From: Superficieibacter sp. HKU1
GTDB lineage: Bacteria > Pseudomonadota > Gammaproteobacteria > Enterobacterales > Enterobacteriaceae
Direction of reading: 5' to 3'
Assembly: GCF_029319185.1 (NCBI RefSeq)
Contig: NZ_CP119754.1
Coordinates: 2,666,001 to 2,730,000 of the forward strand
DNA length: 64,000 nt
Each line of letters starts with the position of its first letter. The first letter of the stretch is position 1. Under the pieces are notes generated by a model. The model saw only the letters and a program-made list of their open reading frames with translations. It was not told the DNA's origin and did no database searches. A program made the position numbers and the translations under genes. Positions 34,546 to 43,163 of this stretch are shown here, piece after piece.

Positions 34546-36129
34546 TTAACCTCTGTTGTATGTCGAATTCAATGGAGCACCCTGGCTGAGCGGACGCGCA
34601 GCGGGTTTATTACGATTGAGATAACCAATGTTGTTATTTCCCCACAGCGTGTCGTAGGGCAACCCCGCCAGCATTTCGACCGTCGCACGCGCCTCCGGCG
34701 TCACGCGTTCCGGCAACGCGTGTCCCGCCTCGCGCATCTTCGCGGTTTCTTCCCGCAGGACGCTGTGGGTTTTTAAATTCAGCTTGAAGCGCAGAGAGAC
34801 CAGGAAACCGCAGGCCAGCACGATAATCGTGCCCACGCTGAGGATCATCAGAATGGTGTGGCTGACTTCCGCTGGCTGCGTTTTCTGCCCGGAGACGAAG
34901 CCGGACATCTGCATAATGATCCCCACCAGCATCACCGCACCCGCCTGCGAGGCTTTACGCGTCAGGGTCATAATCCCGGCGAAAATCCCTTCCCGACGCT
35001 GCCCGGTAATAACTTCATCTACATCGGCGATATAGGTATAGGTGTTCCAGGGTACGTAGTTGATCCCTCCGCGTCCCAGCCCGGCGACGGCGGAAAGCAA
35101 CAGCAGCAGCGAATACACATCGCTAAGGCCCGCGTAATAGAGCACGGCATAGGAAATCGAGGCGAGACCAAACAGTACGACGACCATCCGGTAAGACGGC
35201 GCAGGCCCGAAACGGATACACAGCGGGATCATCGCAATCACCGCGATGAACTGGAAAATCGCCATCGTGCCCAGCAGATTCGAGGCCAGCGAGGCTTCCT
35301 GCATCAGTACGAAGACCACATAGTAGGTAAAGACCGCGTTAAACACGTCCTGGGCGATATAGCCGCCAAGATACATCCCGAGATGCTGACGGAAAATCTT
35401 AATGCGCAGCGTGGAGGAAAGCTCAATCACCAGCCGGTTCAGACTCTGGCCGAGCGTCAGGCTGCGTTTCTCTTCTTCCGCCCGCAGCGCCGCCTCGGTC
35501 CACGCTTCACGCGGACGCTCCCAGGTAAAGCACCAGACCAGGGTCAGCATGATCGCGCAGAGCACCGAGAACACCAGGCTCGCATAAAAGAATGAAACCG
35601 GATTATCTTTGCCAAACGCAGTCAGCAGTACGCCCGGCAGGAACGAGGCCAGAATAGCCGACATCTGCGCCATTGAAATTCGTGCGCCGGAAAATTTGGT
35701 TTTCTGTTTGAAGTCATCGGTCATCTCCGGCACCAGCGTTTCATAGGGCACCAGGATCATGGTATAGACCACGTCAAAAATGAGATAGGTCAGCAGGTAA
35801 TACCAGAAACTCATCTCGCCTACCCACATCAGCGAATAGCTAAAGACGCAGGGAATGCCGAGCAGAATAAAGAATTTACGGCGGCCAAAACGCTTGCCGA
35901 GCCAGGTGGAACCGAAGTTGTCGGTTAAAAAACCCATCAGCGGGCTGACGACCGCATCCAGTACCCTGGCGGTCGCAAAAATAAAGGTGGCTTCAATCGG
36001 CGTTAAGCCGCAAAAGGTGGTGTAGAAATACAAAAGCCATGCGGCGGTGAGCGCTGTGGTTCCCGCGCCAAGGAAGTCGCCCGATCCGTAAGCGAGATAG
36101 TTAACGAGTCCTGGTTTGCGTGTATTCAT
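34546..36129 (-). CDS. GPH/MFS-type rhamnogalacturonide transporter (RhiT-like)
   Basis: A 527-residue transporter of the glycoside-pentoside-hexuronide:cation symporter family, with about twelve membrane helices and a long polar tail. The family motif between helices 2 and 3 is visible (SPLMGFLTDNFGSTWLGKRFGRRKFFIL). The ATG at 36127-36129 (MNTRKPGLVNYLAYGSGDFLGAG) is preceded by AAGGG. Seventeen codons of open frame upstream are rejected. Linkage to the GH105 hydrolase gene indicates uptake of rhamnogalacturonan disaccharides, as for RhiT of Dickeya. An inverted repeat and a KdgR-like site lie upstream. Confidence 0.85.
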   Translation of the reverse strand: MNTRKPGLVNYLAYGSGDFLGAGTTALTAAWLLYFYTTFCGLTPIEATFIFATARVLDAVVSPLMGFLTDNFGSTWLGKRFGRRKFFILLGIPCVFSYSLMWVGEMSFWYYLLTYLIFDVVYTMILVPYETLVPEMTDDFKQKTKFSGARISMAQMSAILASFLPGVLLTAFGKDNPVSFFYASLVFSVLCAIMLTLVWCFTWERPREAWTEAALRAEEEKRSLTLGQSLNRLVIELSSTLRIKIFRQHLGMYLGGYIAQDVFNAVFTYYVVFVLMQEASLASNLLGTMAIFQFIAVIAMIPLCIRFGPAPSYRMVVVLFGLASISYAVLYYAGLSDVYSLLLLLSAVAGLGRGGINYVPWNTYTYIADVDEVITGQRREGIFAGIMTLTRKASQAGAVMLVGIIMQMSGFVSGQKTQPAEVSHTILMILSVGTIIVLACGFLVSLRFKLNLKTHSVLREETAKMREAGHALPERVTPEARATVEMLAGLPYDTLWGNNNIGYLNRNKPAARPLSQGAPLNSTYNRG

Positions 36130-36231
36130 TGCCGTACCCTTTTTTATTTTGGGATACCCCCGGCAATTTGGCTTCGCCAAAGGGAGTTATTACACGGCTA
36201 CAGTAAAAGTATGCAGAATGGCTTACCTTTT

Positions 36232-36268
36232 CGTTTTTGCCATTACCTGGCCGTCAATGGCAAAAACG
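36232..36268. promoter_or_regulatory. long inverted repeat upstream of the transporter gene
   Basis: CGTTTTTGCCATT (36232-36244) and its exact complement AATGGCAAAAACG (36256-36268) flank an 11-bp spacer. Centred about 120 bp upstream of the transporter start, it looks like an operator for a dimeric regulator. It lacks a T-run, so a terminator is less likely. Confidence 0.65.
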
Positions 36269-36300
36269 CAAAGAGTCGCGCCACTCACCTCACTGATTTA

Positions 36301-36314
36301 TAAAACAGCGTTTC
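36301..36314. promoter_or_regulatory. KdgR-like operator
   Basis: On the minus strand GAAACGCTGTTTTA resembles the KdgR box (GAAA-N6-TTTC) in AT-rich flanks, one half imperfect. KdgR controls pectin catabolism genes in enterobacteria, which fits the downstream genes. Confidence 0.4.
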
Positions 36315-36390
36315 TTTTGTATCAAAAGGACGGGTCAAAAATGAGAGCCGGCCATCAGATTTGCCTGACGACCGGTGAAAAAGGCAGCGA

Positions 36391-36783
36391 TTAGCGGTAG
36401 TTAACGATGACCTGATTGCTGGAGACGTTCAGCGCGGGTAGCAGGCGGCCTCCCCCCGGCACATCCCAGACGAAGCGCAGCGGCTCCACGGCAGGTACGC
36501 CGGTTAATCCACGGGTGGTACCGCTCTGTCCGTCCAGCGGCACACAGCGGCTTTGCGAACATAAACGCACATTCAGGCCGGCGGGCGTCGGGCCGTTCAG
36601 TTCGTAGCGCCAGGCCACGAGGGTTATGAGTCCGTTCACCGGTTGAGAAGAGGAAAGCGGCGCGGAGGAGGCCGCCACGCCGCGATGATTTAGCGTCACC
36701 CCTCGCCCGCTGGCCTGCCAGGCTCCCTCGCCCGCGGCCATAGCACTCAGCGGCAGCAACAGTAACCAGAGCAGGCTGCGCAT
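36391..36783 (-). CDS. flhE: flagellar protein FlhE
   Basis: FlhE is a periplasmic protein encoded after flhA. Loss in related bacteria causes proton leak through the export gate. The 130-residue protein has a signal peptide (MRSLLWLLLLPLSAMA), one Cys pair (LCSQSRCVP) and the family block GLNVRLCSQSRCVPLDGQSG. Its ATG overlaps the flhA stop codon by one base (TAATG), so it is translationally coupled as the last gene of flhBAE. Confidence 0.94.
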   Translation of the reverse strand: MRSLLWLLLLPLSAMAAGEGAWQASGRGVTLNHRGVAASSAPLSSSQPVNGLITLVAWRYELNGPTPAGLNVRLCSQSRCVPLDGQSGTTRGLTGVPAVEPLRFVWDVPGGGRLLPALNVSSNQVIVNYR

Positions 36784-38861
36784 TATTTGCCTCCGATGGT
36801 GGCGGTCATGCGGATGTTGCGGTTATCCGACAACTCCATATTCGACAGCACAACCAGCTGCGGCAGGCTGCGGCGCAGGAAACGCGCCAGCAGCGGACGC
36901 AGGGCATGATTCACCAGCAGCACCGGCGGCGCGCCCAGCATCTCCTGACGTCCCAGCGCCTCCTGGGTTTGTGCCAGCAGGCGATCGGCCAGACCCGGCT
37001 CCAGTCCGCCGCCGCCCTGCAACGCCTGAAGCAGCAGGCGCTCCAGCGGCGTATCCAGACCGATAACCTGAACTTCTCCGCTGCCGGGGAACCATTGTTG
37101 GGTAATGGCACGGCCCAGCGCTACGCGCACCACCGCGGTAAGCTCGTGCGGATCGCTCTGCACCGGCGCATGTTCCGCCAGCGTTTCAAGAATGGTGCGC
37201 ATATCGCGGATTGGGATTTTCTCTTCCAGCAGGTTTTGCAGCACTTTATGCAGGGTGGTCAGCGTGACCACCCCCGGCACTAAATCTTCGGTCAGCTTCG
37301 GCATTTCCTGCGTCACCCGGTCAAGCAGCTGCTGCGCTTCCTGACGGCCAAACAGCTCTGCCGCAAACTGGCTGATCAGATGATTAAGATGGGTGGCCAC
37401 CACCGTACTGGCTTCCACCACGGTAAAGCCCTGGATTTGCGCCTGCTCTTTCAGCGCGCTCTCGATCCAGATAGCGGCCAGGCCAAATGCCGGATCCACC
37501 GTCTGCTCGCCGGGCAACGACCCTGCGGCGGTGCCGGGGTTAATGGCCAGCCAGCGTCCCGGATACGCTTCACCGCTGCCGAGCTCCACGCCCTTCATTA
37601 AAATGCGGTAACGCGCCGGAGAGAGATCCATATTGTCGCGGATATGCACGACCGGCGGCAGGAAACCTAAATCCTGGGCAATCTTTTTACGGATACTGCG
37701 GATGCGTCCCAGCAGTTCACCATCCTGCTGAAAATCGACCATCGGGATCAACCGGTAACCGACTTCCATCCCCAGCGTATCTTCAAGCTGCACATCGCTC
37801 CACGTGGCTTCGGCGGCCTGATTATTTTCCGGCAGTTTCACTGGCGCAGGTTCGGCCTGTACTTTCGTCTCGCGTCCGCGACTCCACCATGCCAGCCCCA
37901 GCAGAGCGGCGGTGAACAGCAGAAAGACAAAGTTCGGCATTCCCGGCACCAGACCGAGCAAGCCTAATACCCCGGCGCTTAACATCATGACGCGCGGATT
38001 ATTAAACAGCTGCGTCACCATCTGCTCACCGACATCCTGTTCGGTGCTGACGCGGGTAACGATAACGCCCGCCGCCGTCGAAATCACCAGCGCCGGGATC
38101 TGTGCCACCAGTCCATCACCGATGGTCAGCAGGGTGTAAGATTCCGCCGCCTTTGCCATCGGCATACCGTGCTGTAACACGCCGACCAGCAGGCCACCGA
38201 TGACGTTGATCACCATGATCAAAATGCCGGCCACCGCATCGCCGCGCACGAACTTACTTGCCCCGTCCATTGATCCGTAGAAGTCCGCTTCCTGGGTTAC
38301 TTCCGAACGGCGTTTTTTGGCTTCATCCTCACCGATAAGCCCGGCATTAAGATCGGCATCAATCGCCATCTGTTTGCCCGGCATCCCGTCCAGCACAAAA
38401 CGCGCGCCCACTTCGGCGATACGTCCGGCACCTTTGGTGATAACCATAAAGTTGATGATAACGAGGATAATAAAGACCACGATCCCGATGGCAAAATTAC
38501 CGCCGACGAGGAAGTGTCCGAACGCCTCGACCACCTTCCCTGCCGCCGCGCCGCCGGTATGCCCGTCCATCAAAATGATACGCGTTGAAGCGACGTTAAG
38601 CGCCAGACGCAGCAGCGTGGTGAACAGCAGGATCGTCGGGAAAGCGGCAAATTCGAGCGTGCGCTGGGTGAACATCGCTACCAGCAGCACCATAATCGAC
38701 AGCGCAATATTAAAGGTAAACAGCAGGTCGAGAATAAATGCCGGCAGCGGCAATACCATCATCGACAGGATCAGTAGAATCAGCACCGGCCCGGCCAGCA
38801 CCTGCCATTGGGTCGATTTCAGGTTGTTGGGCAGACGTAACATTGCCACCAGGTTAGCCAT
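36783..38861 (-). CDS. flhA: flagellar biosynthesis protein FlhA
   Basis: FlhA is the nonameric export gate of the flagellar type III secretion apparatus. From the ATG at 38859-38861 (MANLVAMLRLPNNLKSTQW) it has 692 residues, as in E. coli. About eight membrane helices occupy the first 330 residues, with the conserved loop GAGRIAEVGARFVLDGMPGKQMAIDADLNAG. The cytoplasmic domain binds export chaperones. The start lies inside the 3' end of flhB (8-bp overlap). The five extra upstream codons are not used in the family. Confidence 0.96.
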   Translation of the reverse strand: MANLVAMLRLPNNLKSTQWQVLAGPVLILLILSMMVLPLPAFILDLLFTFNIALSIMVLLVAMFTQRTLEFAAFPTILLFTTLLRLALNVASTRIILMDGHTGGAAAGKVVEAFGHFLVGGNFAIGIVVFIILVIINFMVITKGAGRIAEVGARFVLDGMPGKQMAIDADLNAGLIGEDEAKKRRSEVTQEADFYGSMDGASKFVRGDAVAGILIMVINVIGGLLVGVLQHGMPMAKAAESYTLLTIGDGLVAQIPALVISTAAGVIVTRVSTEQDVGEQMVTQLFNNPRVMMLSAGVLGLLGLVPGMPNFVFLLFTAALLGLAWWSRGRETKVQAEPAPVKLPENNQAAEATWSDVQLEDTLGMEVGYRLIPMVDFQQDGELLGRIRSIRKKIAQDLGFLPPVVHIRDNMDLSPARYRILMKGVELGSGEAYPGRWLAINPGTAAGSLPGEQTVDPAFGLAAIWIESALKEQAQIQGFTVVEASTVVATHLNHLISQFAAELFGRQEAQQLLDRVTQEMPKLTEDLVPGVVTLTTLHKVLQNLLEEKIPIRDMRTILETLAEHAPVQSDPHELTAVVRVALGRAITQQWFPGSGEVQVIGLDTPLERLLLQALQGGGGLEPGLADRLLAQTQEALGRQEMLGAPPVLLVNHALRPLLARFLRRSLPQLVVLSNMELSDNRNIRMTATIGGK

Positions 38862-40002
38862 CAGTGTCCTTCTCATTCATAAAATCCAGCGCCTCTGGCA
38901 CCGGAAGATTTTCAGGTTTTTGCGGGCGCTGCCCACCCGCCAGCCGCCAGCGTTTAAGCTGCCAGACCCATGCCAGCACCTCCGCCACCGCCGCATACAG
39001 CTGGCCGGGGATCTGCTGGCCGATTTCCGCATGGCGGTAAAGCGCACGCGCCAGCGGCGGTGCTTCCAGTACCGGCACCCGATGTTCAGCCGCAAGCTCA
39101 CGAATACGCAGTGCCACCAGCCCCGCCCCTTTCGCCACCACTTTTGGCGCACTCATTTTGTTTTCGTCATACTGCAACGCGACCGAGTAATGGGTGGGGT
39201 TGGTAACAATCACATCGGCTTTTGGCACATCGGCCATCATCCGTCGCCGCGCCGCCGCACGCTGCATCTGGCGAATGCGCCCCTTCACATGCGGGTCGCC
39301 CTCGCTTTGTTTAAATTCATCGCGGATATCCTGACGCGACATACGCAATTTTTTCAGGTGACTGTGGATTTGCCAGAAAACGTCAAACCCCACCATCGGG
39401 ATCACCCCGAGCGCCACCAGCAGCGCGCACAGGCCGACCAGATCCAGCGCGTTGCCCATCGCCGTCAGCGGCGACTGGCTGATTAAATGCATCATATCCG
39501 GCCAGTGCGACCAGAGATAAAACCCGGTCACGCTGCCCACCAGTACCGCTTTAAGCAGCGCTTTTACCAGTTCTGCCACCGACTGGGCTGAGAACATGCG
39601 CTTTAGACCGGGCAACGGGTTGAGTTTATCGAGTTTTAAGGAGAGCGACTTGCCGCTAAAAACCAGCCCGCCCAGCATGACCGGAGCCACCAGAGCAACG
39701 ATCACCACGCCGGTAATCAACGGCAATAGCCCGAACATCGCCTCGCGGATCAGGCGGATAATTTGTCCGAGGATAAGGTTGGGATCGTTAATAATGCTGT
39801 GGTCAAAGCGCAGCCCGGTTGACAGCAAGCCCGCCAGCCTGCGCGCCAGCGATTCCCCGCCGATCCAGATGACGCTCACGCCGACCAGCAGGATCAACAG
39901 CGAGGTCAGTTCACGGGATCGGGGGATCTGCCCTTCCTCACGCGCTTTTTCAAGTCGCTGGGGTGTGGGGGACTCTGTTTTGTCCTCGCTATCTTCTGCC
40001 AC
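38854..40002 (-). CDS. flhB: flagellar export switch protein FlhB
   Basis: FlhB switches flagellar export from rod/hook to filament substrates. The 382-residue protein has four membrane helices and a cytoplasmic domain with the self-cleaving NPTH motif (VTNPTHYSVAL, about residue 269). It is the first gene of flhBAE, which in E. coli is a class II operon driven by FlhDC. I did not find a clear FlhDC box by eye. Confidence 0.96.
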   Translation of the reverse strand: MAEDSEDKTESPTPQRLEKAREEGQIPRSRELTSLLILLVGVSVIWIGGESLARRLAGLLSTGLRFDHSIINDPNLILGQIIRLIREAMFGLLPLITGVVIVALVAPVMLGGLVFSGKSLSLKLDKLNPLPGLKRMFSAQSVAELVKALLKAVLVGSVTGFYLWSHWPDMMHLISQSPLTAMGNALDLVGLCALLVALGVIPMVGFDVFWQIHSHLKKLRMSRQDIRDEFKQSEGDPHVKGRIRQMQRAAARRRMMADVPKADVIVTNPTHYSVALQYDENKMSAPKVVAKGAGLVALRIRELAAEHRVPVLEAPPLARALYRHAEIGQQIPGQLYAAVAEVLAWVWQLKRWRLAGGQRPQKPENLPVPEALDFMNEKDTDG

Positions 40003-40140
40003 GCGTTATGCTCGCCCTGCCTTTTACCAGCCGTTATCATGCCAGAATCAATAGCGGCTAATGCGCAGAATAGCTGAGGTAAAAAGGGCCTTTTAGGATG
40101 TTAACCTTGTGGGAAGAAAAGCGATTTGCTTCAGAAAGGA

Positions 40141-40166
40141 TGCGCCGCTTTCGAAAAAGCGGCGCA
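40141..40166 (-). terminator. hairpin after cheZ
   Basis: An 11-bp perfect stem TGCGCCGCTTT/AAAGCGGCGCA (loop CGAA) directly follows the cheZ stop codon. The minus-strand T tract (TCCTTTCT) is interrupted, so termination may be partial. Confidence 0.6.
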
Positions 40167-40173
40167 CAGGACA

Positions 40174-40815
40174 TCAAAAACCCAAACTGTCCAGCAGGTC
40201 GTCAACCTGGTCCTGGCTGGCGACCACGCCAACTTTGGACGCATCAACCTGCGGGCCGTTGAGCAGGCTTTCGTTTTCACGTTTCGCCCGCGCGCCCGGC
40301 TCCGGCATGTTCTCCAGCAGCACCATTAACAGCTGGCGCTCGATTTCCTGGATCACATCCATCATGCGTTTAATCACCTGACCGGTGAGATCCTGGAAAT
40401 CCTGAGCCATCATGATTTCCAGCAGTTGCGCGTTGGTGAAGCTGGTATGGCCCGGCACGTCCGCCAGATAGCTACGGGTGTCACTCACCAGCTCGCGAGC
40501 GTCCGACAGCTCAATCGGATTTTCAAACCACTGGTCCCAGCGCCCGGACAGCGCTTTGGCCTGGCTTTCCATCTGGTTCTGGTGGGGCTGGGAAAGCTCC
40601 ACACAGTTCAGCGCGCGCTCTGCCGCCTGAGCGGTCATTTGTACTACATAGTCAAGACGATCGCGGGCATCGGGGATCGCCTCCGCCGCTTCGGCGATAG
40701 CCTGATCCAGACCCAGTTCGCGCAGGCTGTCACGCAGCATACGGGTCAGACTACCGATGCGGGCAATAATATCCCCGGCTGAATGTTCTTCAGCAAGATT
40801 GAATGATTGCATCAT
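40174..40815 (-). CDS. cheZ: CheY-P phosphatase CheZ
   Basis: CheZ dephosphorylates CheY-P to reset the motor signal. The 213-residue helical protein has the active-site stretch AQDFQDLTGQVIKRMMD (Asp and Gln of the phosphatase site) and the C-terminal CheY-binding helix ASQDQVDDLLDSLGF. It lies 9 bp after cheY and ends the tar-tap-cheRBYZ operon. Confidence 0.96.
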   Translation of the reverse strand: MMQSFNLAEEHSAGDIIARIGSLTRMLRDSLRELGLDQAIAEAAEAIPDARDRLDYVVQMTAQAAERALNCVELSQPHQNQMESQAKALSGRWDQWFENPIELSDARELVSDTRSYLADVPGHTSFTNAQLLEIMMAQDFQDLTGQVIKRMMDVIQEIERQLLMVLLENMPEPGARAKRENESLLNGPQVDASKVGVVASQDQVDDLLDSLGF

Positions 40816-40824
40816 AACTGGTCC

Positions 40825-41214
40825 TTACATGCCAAGTTTCTCGAAAATCTTATTCAGCTTTTCTTCCAGAGTGGCTGCGGTAAACGGTTTAACCACATAG
40901 CCGCTGGCCCCCGCCTGCGCGGCAGCAATGATGTTTTCCTTCTTCGCTTCTGCCGTCACCATCAGTACTGGCAACGACGACATGCCGCCATCAGCACGAA
41001 TGGTTTTTAACAGCTCCAGGCCATCCATATTGGGCATGTTCCAGTCGGAGATCACGAAGCCAAAGCCACCCGCCTGCAATTTGTTCAGTGCATCCACGCC
41101 ATCTTCTGCTTCTTCAACATTGTTGAATCCCAGCTCTTTCAGCAGGTTACGCACAATGCGACGCATGGTGGAAAAGTCATCCACAACCAAAAACTTAAGC
41201 TCTTTATCCGCCAT
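40825..41214 (-). CDS. cheY: chemotaxis response regulator CheY
   Basis: CheY-P binds the flagellar switch and causes clockwise rotation. The 129-residue single receiver domain keeps D12/D13, the phosphoacceptor D57 (VISDWNMPNMDG), T87, Y106 and K109 in E. coli numbering. It is flanked by cheB and cheZ in the usual order. Confidence 0.98.
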   Translation of the reverse strand: MADKELKFLVVDDFSTMRRIVRNLLKELGFNNVEEAEDGVDALNKLQAGGFGFVISDWNMPNMDGLELLKTIRADGGMSSLPVLMVTAEAKKENIIAAAQAGASGYVVKPFTAATLEEKLNKIFEKLGM

Positions 41215-41231
41215 AAAAAATTACTCCTGGT

Positions 41232-42281
41232 TCAAATACGTATTGCCTGTCCGGCACTGATTTTCGCCAGCATCTGCTGGCTTATCTGACTAAGATCGAC
41301 CACTTCGCTCACACCACCGTTATTGATGGCTTCGCGCGGCATGCCGAACACCACACAACTTGCTTCGTTCTGGGCAATGGTCCAGGCTCCCGCCTGGTAC
41401 ATCGCCAGCATTCCGGTCGCGCCATCGTTGCCCATTCCCGTTAGGATCACCCCGACGGCGTTGCGCCCCGCATGTTTCGCCACCGAATGAAACAACACAT
41501 CGACTGACGGACGGTGCCGGTTAACCGGCGGACCGTCATGAATTTTGATTTGGTAGTTGGCCCCGCTGCGCGCCAGTTCCATATGCTTATCGCCGGGCGC
41601 AATGTAGGCGTGCCCCGGCAGCACGCGTTCGCCGTCTTCAGCCTCTTTCACGCTGATCTGGCAGAGTTTGTTCAGACGCTCGGCAAAAGATCGGGTAAAC
41701 CCCGGCGGCATATGCTGGGTGATCAACACCGCGGGGCTGGAAAGCGGCAGCGGCTGAAGCACATGGCGAATCGCCTCGGTGCCGCCGGTGGAGGCACCAA
41801 TTACCATCAGTTTTTCCGAACTCAACAGCGGCCCGGCCTTCAGCGTCACCGACGCCGCAACCGGTTTGTGCGCCGCCAGTTTGGCTCTTGAGGCGGTGCG
41901 CACTTTTTCGGCGATCGTCTCGCTGTAGGCCAGCATCCCTTCGCGGATGCCTAACTGCGGCTTGGTCACAAAGTCAATGGCCCCCAGCTCCAGCGCGCGC
42001 AGCGTAACCTCAGAGCCTTTACCGGTCAGCGAGGAAACCATCACCACCGGCATCGGGCGCAGACGCATCAGCTTTTCCAGAAAATCCAGCCCGTCCATGC
42101 GCGGCATTTCGACATCCAGCGTCAGCACGTCCGGGTTATATTTCTTGATGAGATCGCGTGCGACCAGCGGATCGGGTGCAGTCGCCACCATCTCCATGTC
42201 GCTATGGCTGTTTATAATTTCGGTCATGATTTGGCGCATCAGCGCCGAGTCATCGACCGAGAGCACCCTGATCTTGCTCAT
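41232..42281 (-). CDS. cheB: chemotaxis protein-glutamate methylesterase CheB
   Basis: CheB removes methyl groups from, and deamidates, receptors during adaptation. The 349-residue protein has an N-terminal receiver domain with phosphoacceptor D56 (LTLDVEMPRMDG) and a C-terminal esterase with S164 (IGASTGGTEA) and H190 (LITQHMPPGF). Its start overlaps the cheR stop codon by 4 bp. Confidence 0.97.
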   Translation of the reverse strand: MSKIRVLSVDDSALMRQIMTEIINSHSDMEMVATAPDPLVARDLIKKYNPDVLTLDVEMPRMDGLDFLEKLMRLRPMPVVMVSSLTGKGSEVTLRALELGAIDFVTKPQLGIREGMLAYSETIAEKVRTASRAKLAAHKPVAASVTLKAGPLLSSEKLMVIGASTGGTEAIRHVLQPLPLSSPAVLITQHMPPGFTRSFAERLNKLCQISVKEAEDGERVLPGHAYIAPGDKHMELARSGANYQIKIHDGPPVNRHRPSVDVLFHSVAKHAGRNAVGVILTGMGNDGATGMLAMYQAGAWTIAQNEASCVVFGMPREAINNGGVSEVVDLSQISQQMLAKISAGQAIRI

Positions 42282-43144
42282 GCTTTTTCCTTACTCAGTG
42301 CGTAAACCGTCTGCCCGCGCAGGGTAAAATCGCGCACCAGCTGGCTGAAGTTTTCCGAGTGTCCGGCAAACAACAGCCCGTCGGGTTTGAGCAGCGGTAC
42401 AAAGCGGCGCAGAATGTCCTGCTGCGTCGTTTTATCAAAGTAGATCATCACGTTACGGCAGAAGATAGCGTCAAAGGGTCCCTGCACGCTGTACTGCTTT
42501 TCCAGCAAATTTAACGGCGAAAACTCGACATAGTTCGCCAGCTCCTGCCGCACCCGCACCAGCCCGGAATGCGGCCCGGTGCCGCGCATGAAGTAACGCT
42601 GAAGCTGCTGTGGCGACAGGGTTTTTAACTCCTCCTGACGGTAAATCCCCTCCTGCGCTTTACGCAGTACTTCGGTATCAATATCGCTGCCGTAGACCTT
42701 CCAGCGCCCCGGCGCGGTTCCCAAGGTATCGGCGAGGGTGATCGCCAGCGAGTAAGGCTCTTCACCGGTAGACGCTGCCGCACTCCAGACGCGGTATTCC
42801 CCCTGGCGTTTGCGGGCATGCTCCGCCAGCACCGGAAAGTGATGTCCTTCCCGGAAGAAGGCGGTCAGGTTGGTGGTCAGCGAGTTAATAAACGCCTGCC
42901 ACTCAGCGCTGTTGGGATTCGCTTCCAGCATGCCGAGATAATGACCGAAGTCTTCCAGCCCGAGGGTGCGTAAACGGCGCACCAGGCGGTTGTAGACCAT
43001 GTCACGCTTGTGGTCCGCCAGCACGATCCCTGCGCGCTGGTAAATCAACTGACATATCCGACGAAAGTGCGTGTCGGACAGCGCGAGGCGCTGCGTCATC
43101 TGCATAAGTAAAGACGTTTGCCCGGCGGGCAGCGATGATGTCAT
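42278..43144 (-). CDS. cheR: chemotaxis protein methyltransferase CheR
   Basis: CheR methylates receptor glutamates using SAM. The 288-residue protein has the N-terminal helical CheR domain and the SAM-binding domain (EYRVWSAAASTGEEPYSLAI and IFCRNVMIYFD). It would dock on the NWETF tail carried by Tar in this window. It lies 19 bp after tap and overlaps cheB. Confidence 0.97.
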   Translation of the reverse strand: MTSSLPAGQTSLLMQMTQRLALSDTHFRRICQLIYQRAGIVLADHKRDMVYNRLVRRLRTLGLEDFGHYLGMLEANPNSAEWQAFINSLTTNLTAFFREGHHFPVLAEHARKRQGEYRVWSAAASTGEEPYSLAITLADTLGTAPGRWKVYGSDIDTEVLRKAQEGIYRQEELKTLSPQQLQRYFMRGTGPHSGLVRVRQELANYVEFSPLNLLEKQYSVQGPFDAIFCRNVMIYFDKTTQQDILRRFVPLLKPDGLLFAGHSENFSQLVRDFTLRGQTVYALSKEKA

Positions 43145-43163
43145 AGCGCCTTCTCAATTACCT

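Noticed and set aside
38317..39486. 389-codon open frame on the plus strand opposite flhA and flhB
   Set aside because: It spans the boundary of two certain genes, is Ser/Thr/Arg-rich shadow sequence and has no ribosome site.
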